From: Datisca glomerata
Taxonomy: Eukaryota; Streptophyta; Magnoliopsida; Cucurbitales; Datiscaceae
NCBI GenBank assembly: GCA_003255025.1
Contig: QANY01000011.1
Coordinates: forward strand, 1,203,667 to 1,267,666
Reading direction: 5' to 3'
DNA: 64,000 nt
Shown here in pieces: positions 1 through 10,950 of the stretch (positions within the stretch are counted from its first letter, which is position 1; each line of letters opens with the position of its first letter). The notes beneath the pieces were generated by a model that saw only the letters and a list, made by a program, of their open reading frames with translations, made no database searches and was not told where the DNA came from. Made by a program: the position numbers and the translations under genes.

Positions 1-783
1 ATGTTAGCGTCCTTAAGTTAAGATAAATTTAAGTGACATCAAGTTTCAGGACACTCAATCTGTCAGGTTTACGTTCATATTACAAGTTCAAGTTCAAGTG
101 TGAAATAATTGTGGTTAAGTTGTTAATCGGGGGTGCTTAGTCGATTTATGATCAAACAAGTACAAGTATCAGCAAGAACAAGTGCAAGTTCAAGTTAATG
201 TTAACCATGAAATCAATTATGTTAATTACAAGAACTTTATGTTATTTAATAATCAAGTGAATGTGTTAAATTAAAGTTGTATGAGTTAGATGTTTACATT
301 TATATCATTTAAAGTTTACTAGTATGTGGGTTTACTTACAGAGTACTTTTAATACTCACCCCCATAGATGAATATGTTGCAGGTGATGGTGAACAACAGG
401 AGTGAGGGACTACCATAGTCAGCAAAAATATGAGATTTTCACTAACTATGATTACATGACATCATAAACAGATTTCAGTTTAATTACAATTGATTCAGGA
501 ATTTATGAATTTTTATGTTTTAATCTTCAATAATATGTTTGACTTTCATGTTTTATGAATTTTTTTAATCGACTTTATTATACATTAATGAATCATTTAT
601 TTCAGTTTATGAATAGATATTCTCTTAAAACATGATCGAAATTTTTTTAATCTGCTATTTAATGTTAAAATTAGGGCAAAATTAGGATTTTCAATTTGGG
701 AATTTTCATCAATTCGGTTTTCAATTGAATTTGGGATTTTTGAATAAGTGAAATGACATGCCCTCAGAAATCAGGGCGTTACA
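1..783 (+). repeat. 3' part of a Ty3/gypsy LTR
   Basis: The stretch ends in GGGCGTTACA and is followed at once by a tRNA-Met-like primer-binding site, the normal LTR to internal-region junction. Around 331-420 it has a run of the type TACTCAC...CAGGTGATG, which recurs in the second gypsy LTR near 21245-21310. The LTR start lies outside the window. The decayed gag downstream fits a plus-strand element. Confidence 0.6.
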
Positions 784-786
784 GTT

Positions 787-798
787 TGCTATCAAAGC
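787..798 (+). other. Primer-binding site, initiator tRNA-Met type
   Basis: TGCTATCAAAGC matches the usual plant gypsy site TGGTATCAGAGC at 10 of 12 positions. It lies three bases after the LTR end, where minus-strand DNA synthesis would be primed. Confidence 0.5.
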
Positions 799-1172
799 AA
801 AGGTTTTCTTAGCGAAAAATATGGCATGTCCCTCACTCGGCTCCTCCATCACCTTACAAGTCAGGTACACATGCATGTTATATATGTTTAATTATTGATT
901 CAGTATGATGTGCTTTAGTTTCATTTGGACATGTTTGTTACGTTTATGTTATATTGATCCGTTAAGATTAGGCTTTTGGTAAGTCATGACTTTTGTGGGT
1001 AGCAGAGTAATGGCTCCCCTACTAGAAACAACAGTTACACACCAGTCAATCTTGTTGCGAACCTTCGGCAACCATGATCGAAATTTTTTAAGAATTTTTA
1101 GAGTTGTTGAGACAGACTGCGATGGCTCGCCCAGCGCAACAATAGACAATAACGGTTGACATGCAGCTGATA

Positions 1173-1915
1173 CACACATCAGGAGGCTAAACCCACCTGA
1201 ATTTGATGGTCACTCGTCTGACCCATTGTTAGCTGACAAATGGATTTCGAGATTGGAGTAGATGTTCCAGTTTATGTTATGTTCTGAGATTCAAAAGGTT
1301 GTTTGTGCAACTTTTATGGTGACACGAGAAGCTCGAAAATGGTGGAGCTCACACAAAGAGTTCATGATGTTGTGCATAATCTGGTGACTTGGGATAAATT
1401 TAAGGAGCTATTATTTGAGAAGTATTTTCCTATCACTGTCAGGACAAGTAAGTAGGTTGAATTTTCTAGGCTGATGCAAGGTAATATGACTAATGCTAAT
1501 TATGAAAGGAAGTTTGAGGAATTATGTCGTTACCCTACGCATTACATTGATAGTAAGATTAAGAAGGCTCAAACGTTTGAAATGGGACTTAGTCCAGAGA
1601 TAAAGGGTTCTATGTCACTCCATAAACACACTACCTACGCAGCGGTGGTTGAAGCAGCCTTGTCGATGGAACAAAATCTTCCACCTCGTGCACCACCATG
1701 GTCAGAGCAATCGTTTCATGGAAAGATAAAATCTCATAATTCTCTCGGGTCCCCACAATGCAAAAAGGCATGAAATCAAATCAAATCTCTTATGCGCTAC
1801 ATGTAATAAGCACCATACCGGCCACTGTTTTAAAGGCGAATAACCCTTGCTTTAAGTGTGGAAAGACTAGGTATTACCTCAGACAGTTCCCTTTACTTGC
1901 CCAAGGATAGAATAG
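1173..1915 (+). pseudogene. Ty3/gypsy gag remnant
   Basis: This is the structural gag region of the gypsy element that starts with the LTR at the window edge. A first frame reads PPEFDGHSSDP..ADKWISRLE and then meets a stop (TAG near 1258). The typical gag words ARKWW and YERKFEEL follow in shifted frames. The longest open piece is 1474-1773. At about 1849-1900 there is a zinc knuckle of the type CFKCGKTRYYLRQF, in which the last Cys is replaced by Phe. Several frameshifts and stops show it is long dead. Identification is by motif only. Confidence 0.7.
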
Positions 1916-1989
1916 AAACACCATTGGAAATAGAGCAAAAGGGAAGGTTTTCAAACTAACTCGCCAGGAAGCTGAGCAATCAGATACAG

Positions 1990-2222
1990 TTACGGCATGT
2001 ACATTACTTGTACTAAGACATTCAGCTTTTACATTGATTGATCATGGATCCACACACTCTTTTATATCTGCTTCATTTGTGACTCATCAATTATTGCATG
2101 TTATGCCATTAAGTTTTAAGTTATGTGTGTGTACGCCATCTGGAGCTTCTCTCCTGGCTAATAAGGCAATCAGATACAGTTATAGGCCTAGCATACATAA
2201 CATGATCTGCTATCATCACTAA
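1990..2222 (+). pseudogene. Ty3/gypsy aspartic protease fragment
   Basis: The frame reads TLIDHGSTHSFIS. This matches the retropepsin active-site stretch of plant gypsy elements (normally D-S-G-S/A-T-H-S-F), but the Ser after the catalytic Asp is changed to His. It continues the gag remnant upstream. Homology stops near 2220, so reverse transcriptase and integrase are absent from this copy and the element is truncated here. Confidence 0.7.
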
Positions 2223-3213
2223 ACAAATATGATTGATGAGTCACATTGAATGCATGTAGATTTTTAAAAGCAAATTTGAGAACCACGGGTTTGTGCGTTC
2301 GATGATGATATTTGTGAGTTTTCTCACTTAATTTATTAGTTGCTATGTTTCATTTTTACTTTGATTCGATGGTCTTTGTTTTGGGTTTGTGACCTCATAA
2401 TATAAGTGCCGGATAGCATGTGATCAGATTCAATGAGGAAGAGGGAACAGAGAGTTTAAGAATTAAGTTTATGTATACATACGAATGAGTTTTTAATATC
2501 GGATAGAGTTAAGTTCATGGATAAATATAAATGAGTTTTTGAGATTAAACTCCATGGATATAGCAGTGTTTGAGTTTAATTCAACCCAGCTTTGAAAATT
2601 CCAGCATCTTGAGTTATAGGCTTGGATAAATGCAGAGGAGAAATTCAGAGATTGATTACATTGGATCTATGTTTATGGTTTGTTTGGATAAATATGATTA
2701 GAGGAGTATTTATAGAAGAAAAGCTTAATGGTGATGAGGAATCAAAAGGATTTTCATACTGAAAAATTGTGGCATGAGACATATTGGGAATGAAAGGTTT
2801 ATTCTATTTAATGAAAATAACTTTTTTTAGAATGATTGCTTTATCCAAATAAGAAAGAATGAGATATACCAAAATGATGAAAGAAATTGATTAGAAGATA
2901 AATGTGCAAACATATTGGTGCATACGTTTAGTGATTTAATGAATTATTGGAAGTAAATGCAGATATGAAATTTATTTGTTTATAAATTTATTTCTGATAT
3001 GAATTTTATTTAATGCATAGATGGATCATCATTCATTTTCTACTAAAAAATTAATTGTTCTAGCATTGTTGAACTACATTGATATGTTAAACTAACTCAC
3101 ATTGTTAATGGTCTTGTGTGCATATGTTATAATATGTAAACAATTTAAGAACACTACTTCTTGGGGTGATTGCTCGTTGGTTAGAAATCATATTCAGTAA
3201 TTAAATTTTTATA
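2223..3213. other. AT-rich stretch without a recognisable gene
   Basis: No coding similarity is seen on either strand. TTTGGATAAA near 2690 and its inverse TTTATCCAAA near 2842 flank about 170 bp. This could be a small decayed inverted-repeat element, but no target duplication is clear. Confidence 0.4.
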
Positions 3214-3324
3214 CGTTGATACGTGCAAGTGACTTGGCATGTTTGGAGTCCGCACGTATGCATGGGAGAACATTTACAATACTCTATGCTCAAAACTGTT
3301 GGTCATCTAAGTGGAAGAAGAAAG

Positions 3325-4469
3325 TAGGGGTGTTCACGGTTCTATTCGGTCGGTTATTTGGGCAAAAATCGAATCGAACTGAAACGTTCGGTTTGGTCGT
3401 GTGTCGAACCTAACCGAACCGTGGAGGTCAAAAGAACCAATCTGAACCGGACCGTGAATTTTGGTTTGGTTCATCGGTTCATTATTTCAATCTGTAATCA
3501 AATACATCAAAACATAAAATCCGTAATCAAAATCTTCAATCCAATCACTGAATCAATAAACATAAAACATAAAATCTGTAATGTGGCTAGTGAAATACAG
3601 TACAAAATGCAATAAAATAATTCTAATAGTAACGCAAACCATTACTTTTATCACTAAACAAATTCTCCAAAATACAACACAAACTTACAGAATCAAAATT
3701 AACTACAAACTGTGATTTAAAACATTAGGTATACAGAATAAAAAAAATCAATGAAATTAGAGGCCTAGGCTAAAATTCTCCAAAATACAAACCTAATACA
3801 ACATTTTTTAACACTCAGATCTGAGTAGATCTGCGTATATCTGCTCAGATCTGAGTGGATCTGAATAGATCTGAGCAAATTTGAGATTGAGATTGAGCAT
3901 ATCTGAAGATTTCCAGTAGCCAGCATGTTTGCTCCACCCTCTCGAGCATATCTGAAGATGTTCTCGATGAACGAAGCCATCCTCTTTACGCCACCATCTT
4001 GAGCAGATCTGAGCATACGAAGAGAAGAGATTGGGAAGGAGAGAGAGTTCGAAGAGAAGAGAGAGGGAATGAGAGAGATTGAAGAGCAAGAAGAGAGTGG
4101 GGGAAGGATAGAGAGTTCAGAGAGGGGAGGCACTACGTGTAATTGTAGAGAAAGACAGAAAGCTTTGGAGAGGAGAAGGAAGGAGAGAGAGTTTCAAAGA
4201 GGAGAGGGGAGGCGTGTAGAAGTGAGAAGAATTGTGGGATTTTAGGGTTTGTACAAATATGTTTAGTATATATATACTTTAGTTTATTTTATTTATACTT
4301 CGCTTCGGTTCAGTCCGCTCGATTCAAAATCACATGTTTTTTTGAACCGAACTTACGCTTCGACAGGATTACCGAACTGAACCAAATCGAGATAACTTAA
4401 ATAACTGACCGAACTGACCATTTTCGGTTCGGTTCAATTCAGTCGGTTCAATACCCTTTTTCACCCCTA
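3325..4469. mobile_element. Non-autonomous hAT-like element with 8-bp target duplication
   Basis: The element begins TAGGGGTG and ends with its inverse CACCCCTA, with further inverted CGGTTCGGTT-type sequence inside both ends. The eight flanking bases are GAAGAAAG on the left and CAAGAAAC on the right (6 of 8 equal). They are copies of the GAAGAAAC expected in the interrupted transposase. Terminal repeats of this type with 8-bp duplications are typical of hAT elements. No transposase is encoded, and the open frames inside are low-complexity. Confidence 0.75.
3812..3905. repeat. Short AGATCTGAG tandem repeat inside the hAT-like element
   Basis: The word AGATCTGAG and close variants recur about eight times with 9-12 bp spacing. 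GAGCATATCTGAAGAT is repeated at about 3895 and 3945. This is low-complexity internal sequence with no coding value. Confidence 0.6.
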
Positions 4470-4866
4470 CAAGAAACATGGATGTGGAAGAGATGGTAGC
4501 TATTTTCTTACATATCCTTGCTGATGATGTTAAAAATAAAGTTATTAGACGATAATTTGCACGCTCTGAAACTGTTAGTAGGCATTTCAATGTAGTGTTA
4601 AACTCTGTCTTACGTTTACATGAGTTGTTATTGAAAAAACCAGAACACGTTCCTATAAATTCAACCGATGAAAGGTGGAAGTGGTTTAAGGTAGGATATT
4701 GACAAACATAATAGTCTTTGTAAGTAGAACACAAACATTAATGATAATATCATATGTTTTCTAATCCAAAATTGTTTAGTGGCACTACATGGAACTTATA
4801 TTAAGGTTAATGTGTGTGTGAAAATAAGCAACTAACAATTCTCATTCTCAAACCACAAGTCAGAGT

Positions 4867-5335
4867 ATGTGTTCATTGAAACTTTCAGGTGAGGCTCTAA
4901 TCTCTCTTGGGTTAAATGCTTTAGGTAATGAGCTTAAGAATGCTTGGATCCTCGAATCTGGTGCTACTGACCATATGACCCATATTTCAAATAAATTTAA
5001 GACCTATAGTCTTTGCCCTAGTAATAGAAAGATTGTTGTTGCTGATGGTTCTATAACCATAGTAGCAGGAATAGGGGATGTCCAAGTTACCCCAACACTG
5101 GTGTTTAAAAATGTTCTCCATGTTCCCCAATTATCTACAAATTTGGTTTCAAACAAAAACTTACCAAAGATCTAACTGGTTGTGTTATATTCCATGATTC
5201 TCGTTGTGAATTTCAAGACCAGGGCTCGGGGAAGAGGATTGGACTTACTAAGGAGCATAATGGACTCTACTAGTAGGATACATCAAGTCAACCAGAATTC
5301 AGTAAATCTGCCCTGTCTAAAGAGCAAGCTTTGGA
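4867..5335 (+). pseudogene. Ty1/copia protease and pre-integrase fragment
   Basis: The open frame at 4867-5175 contains AWILESGATDHMT, the copia retropepsin active site (D/E-S-G-A; here E replaces the catalytic D), followed by VLHVPQLSTNLVS. A frameshift near 5165 continues as KLTKDLTGCVIF and CEFQDQGSGKRIG up to about 5300, as in the region between protease and integrase. The sequence differs clearly from the copia family at 15-41 kb, so it is another lineage. LTRs, gag, reverse transcriptase and most of integrase are absent. Confidence 0.8.
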
Positions 5336-6170
5336 CTTGGTTGAGAGGTTCACACACAACGAAGCGATGTAGAGGCTTTTATCTCAGCAGTAATAGAAGG
5401 GCATATTTTGTATAAAACTTCTGACACAGGTCATGATTGATTGAAGCTGCAATAAGTTGTATCCCCTCTCTCCGAGAATAAGAGATGCCAGCCAGTTACA
5501 TTCCCACCCCAAATTTAGAAACAAACAAAGGCATATTGTTGAGATTCCTATGCCAGGTACAAGATACCTAGAACCAAACTGCCCTAGATTAACATGGTGG
5601 TTTCTTTAATATTCCGGGTCGTTATAACCGAAAATCCCTCACTTTTGAGCTCACAAAAGATTGACCAATGTTCATAACTTTGGATAAGCCAAAGTCCAGA
5701 GTTTTGCTTGAAAATTTGCAGTGATGAGAATGTTTGTTGGCTGCTATTACACTAGGAGGTGTTTGGTATGGGGTAATATTGAGCTAAATACCTGGAATCT
5801 CATTCAATACCTTGGTTGCCCCTGTTTGGTATCCAAATTCAAGAAAAATTTAGATGCATGTTATGTGAATATACCCTCAAATGAGGATATTTAGAAACCC
5901 GCCAAATTAAGGGGTATGAGAATGACGAGCACATTCACATTTTTGTTACTTAAACTAACCCAATCTTGTCTGCTTCCTGATCTTCTTCAATCCGTCATGA
6001 ATTTTTCTTTCTAATTCTTTGCCCTAACAATATTTCTTTTCCTAGCAACAACTTATAACTTCTCTAACAATAGCCATCAAAGGTATCTAAACCACCCAAC
6101 AAAAGCATCCAACCATAAAAAACTTAAGAACTTGAAGATAGAGAGACCAAACTGAAGAGTGAGTGAGGAT
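5336..6170. other. Non-coding stretch, origin unknown
   Basis: No gene is seen. GGAGGTGTTTGGTATGGGG near 5755 resembles the end of a Tourist-type miniature element, but the matching inverse end was not found. The rest shows no repeat structure that I can recognise. Confidence 0.35.
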
Positions 6171-6175
6171 ACCAA

Positions 6176-6230
6176 ATCGGAGAGAGAGACAGAGAGAAAG
6201 AGAGAGAGAGAGAGACCAAACCAGAGAGAG
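6176..6230. repeat. GA-rich microsatellite
   Basis: GAGAGA runs broken by single C or A bases. The open frame across it on the minus strand (Leu/Ser-rich) is a by-product of the repeat. Confidence 0.8.
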
Positions 6231-6439
6231 AAGCAGTTGGGAATAAGTGGTGGGCAAGCATGAATCTGGAGTGAAGAAGGTTAGAGTAAATAAGATTGAA
6301 ATTTGAAATGGGAGATTTGAGAAGAAGGTTTGTGATTTTGGTATTGGGTGTTGGTCTGGGGGTAAAGTAATGAGAGAGCGGGAGATTTTTTATAAATCTA
6401 TTGTCCATAAAATCCCAAAAAGGTGATTTCTTTATTTTG

Positions 6440-7230
6440 GTCTTGCTGGCTTTTTATGCTAAAAAAATTCCAACTACATAATTTTTTTTTAATTCTATTA
6501 TCTATGTTTCGGCTCAGAAACTGCCACAATAATTTTTCTGTAATCTTCTCTTGAGGCGATGTTCCTCTCCAATTGACGGTTTTGATCGAAGACCGTAACG
6601 GGATCTTCATGCACTCCTCTCCCATATGGAGTCCTTTGTATCCTTGAAGTCTACAAAGAATACAAACAAAGAACTCCAAGACAAGGACAACTTGAAGGGG
6701 GAGTGATTTCCTCGTCGAGGAGCCTCCGATGTTTAAGTTAGTCGATGATCGATTTCTTGGACTCACTTTTGTGGGGGAGGATAGGCGTACATTTTCTGTC
6801 GATTAGTGTAGTATATATACCAGAGTTCCTGTCGGGTAGAATACATGTTGAAGGGCTTTCTTGAACAGTTGGGGGAAGCGTGTCGAATACGCCTTGGGGT
6901 GTGATGTCTGCCTGATGATTGGACAGGAGGGAGGTGCTTCTTGACGTAAAGCTAGCGGTCATTAAATGTCAATGTGTAATTGAAGTGACTAGTCGAGGGT
7001 TGATTTGATATCCTGTAATGGCGATTAAGCCAGTGGGGCGTTACTTTTGATGGGCAATGATGGCTCTGTGCTAGCGGTCATCTGAACTCGCTCCATAAAC
7101 TTTATCCTTTTTCACATGTGCTCGGGCCTGTACGACTCGAGCTTCCTCAGGACCGACCAGAGGGTGTCGGTTCTTCTTCGAAACTCTCCTACGTCAGGAG
7201 TTCCTCACATATCATAACGTAATTGGTGGT
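6440..7230 (-). repeat. LTR remnant of a Tat-like Ty3/gypsy element
   Basis: Read on the minus strand, the segment has a promoter-like part with a TATA box (GTATATATAC at 6811-6820). About 70 bp downstream is TAACTTAAACATCGGAG (6724-6740), a word I recognise as common just after the transcription start in plant Tat/Athila-type LTRs. It is more GC-rich than its surroundings, and the word GACCGCTAG occurs twice in its U3 side. No coding region of this element adjoins it, so it is a solo or broken LTR. Confidence 0.55.
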
Positions 7231-8036
7231 CAGGAAAACACTCGTAATAATCTAGAAAATTATTGATTTACAAGTTGATATTAAGGATAGATGCATTTTT
7301 TTTAGTTCTAGCATTATTTTATAGTCCAAGAGTAAAATTGGAAATTAATAATTTTTCATAACTTTATCTTTCACATTCTATCAAACCCAATAATATAATT
7401 AACATTCTCACCTATAAATCAAAATATTCCATAATTGTTAACAAATAAATTAATTTTAACTTATCGGACATATACATTCTCACAACATCTTCCAACAATC
7501 ATATTTCCTGAAATCATTTGCTCAGAATCTTATGCTAAACAATCTCAAAAAGACAAGAATTGCAAATAAGAGCGGTGATGATGACATGTACGGAAAATCA
7601 GCACAACCATGTTGAAAACTCATTGATTCTTGCACGAATATCAAACAAATAGACATCAAAAGTTCGTTGATTCTTCAAGAAAAATGCCAAAAATTTGGAG
7701 AAACATAGATACTTTCTCTGTAATATTATTAAATAATTCTGCTGATTGCCTCTAAAGCTACAAAATATTTAGATATAAAAACTGAAAATTAGGAAACCTA
7801 AAAAAAAACCCTTATAGAAACGAAAATTTCCTAAAATCGCTCATAATAATATACACTGAATTAGGTAATTATTTTAATTTTAAGCATAAAATCTATAAGA
7901 ACTCTTCTAAACAATAAACAAAATCATGAAAAAAGTAATTCTGAAAATTCTAAAATTTAATCAAAATATTCCAAATATTCATATGATTGATTCCAAAATT
8001 ATTTCTCTAGTTTGCTTTAATGATATAGACACACCT
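7231..8036. other. AT-rich stretch without a recognisable gene
   Basis: Strongly AT-rich sequence with only chance open frames. No conserved motif or structured repeat was seen. Confidence 0.4.
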
Positions 8037-8115
8037 TATTTGGAAAATGAAATGTATGTCTACTCAGTTAAAAAATATTTGGAAAATGAAATGTATGTCT
8101 ACTCAGTTAAAAAAA
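8037..8115. repeat. Tandem duplication of a 39-40 bp unit
   Basis: Two adjacent copies (8037-8075 and 8076-8115) are identical except for one extra A in the second. A third copy begins at 8116 but is cut after five bases. The near identity points to a recent slippage event. Confidence 0.9.
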
Positions 8116-8445
8116 TATTTGTTAATGAAAGAAATATAATACTTTTCCGTATAAACCCATCCACCAATAATCGGACGCAAAACATAAGATATGACTCTGG
8201 TTGCAAGTAGAAGAGACTGATTTGGAATCAGAATATTAGGTTTAGAAGAAAAGAGGAAGGTTTCGGGTTCACCACCCACACCTAACAAATAAGAGTAAAT
8301 ATGCTATTAAAACTTTATTTTAACGGCGTTATTTCTCAACAAAATCATAAAAGGGGTTTAGGAAATTTAAGTAAACTAAAGGGTTGGTATCATTTTCTAA
8401 ATTAAAGAGTGTATCCATGTCATTTAGTAACCTAAAAAACTTACT

Positions 8446-8653
8446 AAATAACAACTCTGAGAGATTCCCATTGTGGCAGAGCTCATAAACTAGGAAGCAT
8501 TCATCTGTTCCTTCCCATTGTGGCAGAGCTCAAAAACTAAGTTACAAGTTGTAATTGTAACCTCTCTAATGAATGTCTCCACATGACCGTCTTTGATTAT
8601 GTGCTTTATAGCAACATGCTGACCATTTGAGAGTATGCCTTTTTACACCTTGC
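8446..8653 (-). pseudogene. Receptor-like kinase fragment (N-lobe)
   Basis: Minus-strand translation starts at GKV*KGILSNGQHVAIKH, the glycine-loop end and VAIK lysine motif of a plant receptor-like kinase with Tyr replaced by a stop. It runs on as DGHVETFIREV. After a frame change and a short internal duplication of a FELCHNGKE-like stretch comes DECFLVYELCHNGNLSE, the hinge of the same kinase type. The fragment joins directly to a LINE reverse transcriptase on its upstream side. It lacks the catalytic loop and activation loop and is a dead gene piece. The same family appears again at 29.0-29.8 kb on the plus strand. Confidence 0.75.
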
Positions 8654-8655
8654 CT

Positions 8656-9175
8656 AGAAAATCCAACCACTCTAAGCAAAGGACATAGAGGTACGGGGAA
8701 AGGGGGTCCCCTTTACGAAGCCCCCTCCGTAAGAGGATGGCTCTAGAAGGAACACCATTCACTAAGACTACAAAAGAGGCCGAGGAGATACATCTCAGAA
8801 TACTCCGTATAAACTCATTATTAAAGCCCAAAGTCTCCATCACCATTTGGATATAGCCCCATTCTACACGGTCATAAGCCTTGCTCATATCGCGTCTCTC
8901 AGCAGCGTCTCTCAGCAGCATACCCTGTTTTACCATATCTACGAGAGTGAATATAATGAAGCACATCACAGCACCTATAAAGGCACTCTGGTTCTCCGAA
9001 ATAATAATAGGCAAGACATTCTCAACCTATTGGCTATGGATTCTGAAACACAAGCTAATAGGTCTATAGTCATTCAAACACCTGGGATCAGAGTTTTTAG
9101 AATGGGAGTAATGAGAGTACCACTAATATTCTCCAAGGAGATTCCCTTCACTGCCCCCTACCATGTCAGGGTTCT
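8656..9175 (-). pseudogene. LINE (L1-type) reverse transcriptase fragment
   Basis: On the minus strand the frame shows RPISLCF, IISENQSAF, the motif-A region DMSKAYDRVEW, VLVNGVPS and GLRKGDPLSPYLYVLCLE, in the order found in plant L1-type ORF2 proteins. The YADD active-site box and everything after it are missing, because homology ends where the kinase fragment begins (about 8655). The start of the domain is shifted in frame near 9015. The endonuclease domain that should precede it is absent, so the LINE has a large internal deletion. Confidence 0.85.
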
Positions 9176-9193
9176 GAGCAGAATCTTCTCCCA

Positions 9194-10120
9194 TTACCAG
9201 AGCAGTAGCAACGCCTCTTCTGACCACATGCCCTGTCTCACCTTCATAGTTGTTAACTGTCGGTGATGAGAACATCCCCCAGACACCCCTATCTTCCTCT
9301 TCCCCCTAGAAACTGCAACATTCCGATCAGAGGGGCTATACGTCTCGATGCCAGCATACTTTCTACCCCATTGTTTCATCTTCAATGTCTTCTCCATGGG
9401 TATCTTTTTAACCGAGGCTCGAAGCTAATCACCATACTGACGAGCCTTATCATCCACTCCTAATTCAACGCTCAACGCCATCTCACAGTCTCTGCTTATC
9501 CACAGGAATAACAGGAATCAAACAGCTTCTCATATTTAAAATCGACCCATATGGGATTAGGATTGAAGGGCACTCTAATTCTCATTCCCTTAGCTAGAGG
9601 TTGGATCACATTAATTCTAACTCGAATCCTGATATATTTACCCAATAAACCCCCATCTAGACTTTCATAAATATCCTCAAAAGTCCCAAGATATTGTCCT
9701 ATTTTCTTCCCCATCTCTTTCACCATGCATGGCAGGGGGAGATTAAAAACCTGGACCTTCTTCTAACACCATTTCCGAAGGTTGGGTGAAATCTTGGACC
9801 TCTCCTAGAAGCACTAGAGCCTTATCAAAATATCAGGGCTCATTCTTTAGGACTCTTAACTTATCAATGGGGTGTTTGAAAGTAGCTACGAAGAAATTGT
9901 CAACAAGAGCCGAGAGTTGCACACCTTTAGAAGGGTTCCAAGCCTGTGGGATTATTGCCATAAACGCCTTCCTATTGACCTTCTTACCAGACAAAATCTT
10001 AAGCACCAGACTCAAGAACATATGAGGACCCATCTCAATCAGATAATCCTCTACCTCCAAAACCTTTCGCTCATTTTCCGTAAACGACGGGGACTCACAA
10101 AGTTTCGCCACCGACTCCAT
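9194..10120 (-). pseudogene. LINE ORF1 remnant (DUF4283-like, zinc knuckle)
   Basis: The ATG at 10120 opens a 95-codon frame (MESVAKLCES...LSGKKVNRKAF) typical of the N-terminal domain of plant LINE ORF1 nucleic-acid-binding proteins. A stop near 9833 and frameshifts follow. The protein then resumes as MVKEMGKKIGQYLGTF and WVDFKYEKLFDSCYSCG (to 9496), the start of a CCHC zinc knuckle, and continues in another frame to about 9194. The adjoining reverse transcriptase piece follows without an endonuclease. This is a decayed element on the minus strand with its 5' end near 10160. Confidence 0.8.
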
Positions 10121-10160
10121 GGGAATGGAGGGGAAGGAACTCGGATGGACGGGAAGTAGA

Positions 10161-10677
10161 CCACTAGGGCAAGAAAACGCTAGTGGAAGAGAGGTCTCAC
10201 GAGGAGATAGAGAGTCTCATGAGGAGAAAGCCTAAGGTAACCAAAGTTGATAATCAGCCATAATCACATTTAATTACACTTAACACGTTAAGTATAAGAA
10301 AATTACACACACATATGTGATCTTATATATGTATATACAATTTCATCTAATATTAAATTAAGAATCAATTAATTCATAATAATTAAAAAGTATGATAATA
10401 TAATTGAATATTAAACTTTAAAAGAAGTCATGCTATGGTATTGATCATGTACCATACATAAAGTTAAAATAACCTTTGGAGCATTTAATGTGGGGGCACT
10501 ATGGATGATCTAAGAATTAGCAAAATAAGTCTATTTTGAAAAATAAGTAAGGGAATGACAAAAAAAAGTTATATTTGTAAGAATGATCGATTTTTTTAAA
10601 TGTAAATTTTTTTATAAAATTGAAATTTTTTTATGTACATGTGTACTATGGTACATAAAAAATATATTATGATATAT
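10161..10677. other. AT-rich stretch flanking the LINE
   Basis: The imperfect direct repeat CTCACGAGGAGA / CTCATGAGGAGA lies at about 10197-10225, just beyond the LINE 5' end. The rest is AT-rich with no gene. Confidence 0.4.
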
Positions 10678-10950
10678 ATTTATATATCATAATATATTTT
10701 AATATACCATCAATATAACATAGTATATTTTTAATATATTTTTTTTATACCATCTGTGGTATACTATGGTATTTATATATCATAATATATTTTAATATAC
10801 AATCAATATAGCATAGTATATTTTTAATATATTTTTATATACCATCTGTGGTATACTATGGTATATTTATAAACCATAGTATATTTAATACATTATCAGT
10901 ATATCGCAGTATATATTTAATATATTAATATATATTGTCCGTGATAATCA
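10678..10950. repeat. AT-rich tandem repeat, 93-94 bp unit, three copies
   Basis: Copies begin with ATTTATATATCATAAT at 10678 and 10771, and a degenerate third begins at 10865. Each ends with ACCATCTGTGGTATACTATG or a variant. The first two copies differ at only a few bases. The unit contains the inverted words CCATAGTATA and TATACTATGG, so single strands could fold. Confidence 0.8.

Larger units (their letters stand above)
3214..4832 (+). pseudogene. PIF/Harbinger (ALP1/HARBI1-like) transposase relic, interrupted
   Basis: Two coding blocks flank an inserted element. The left block (3226-3324) reads ACLESARMHGRTF and ends in a frame giving LKTVGHLSGRR. The right block (from 4470) resumes with NMDVEEMVAIFLHILADDVK, has a stop at the next Arg region, then [20 protein letters not shown] and [11 protein letters not shown] splice-donor-like AAG|GTAGGA follows at 4691. 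A short block, NCLVALHGTYIKVNV (4770-4824), continues the protein after about 78 bp of intron. These words are typical of plant Harbinger-derived nucleases; in an intact member GTY would lie close to a catalytic Asp, but here the expected D is H. The copy has stops, a frameshift and no C-terminal half, so it is not functional. Confidence 0.8.

Noticed and set aside
2680..2860. Possible miniature inverted-repeat element
   Set aside because: Only a ten-base inverse match (TTTGGATAAA) and no clear target duplication.
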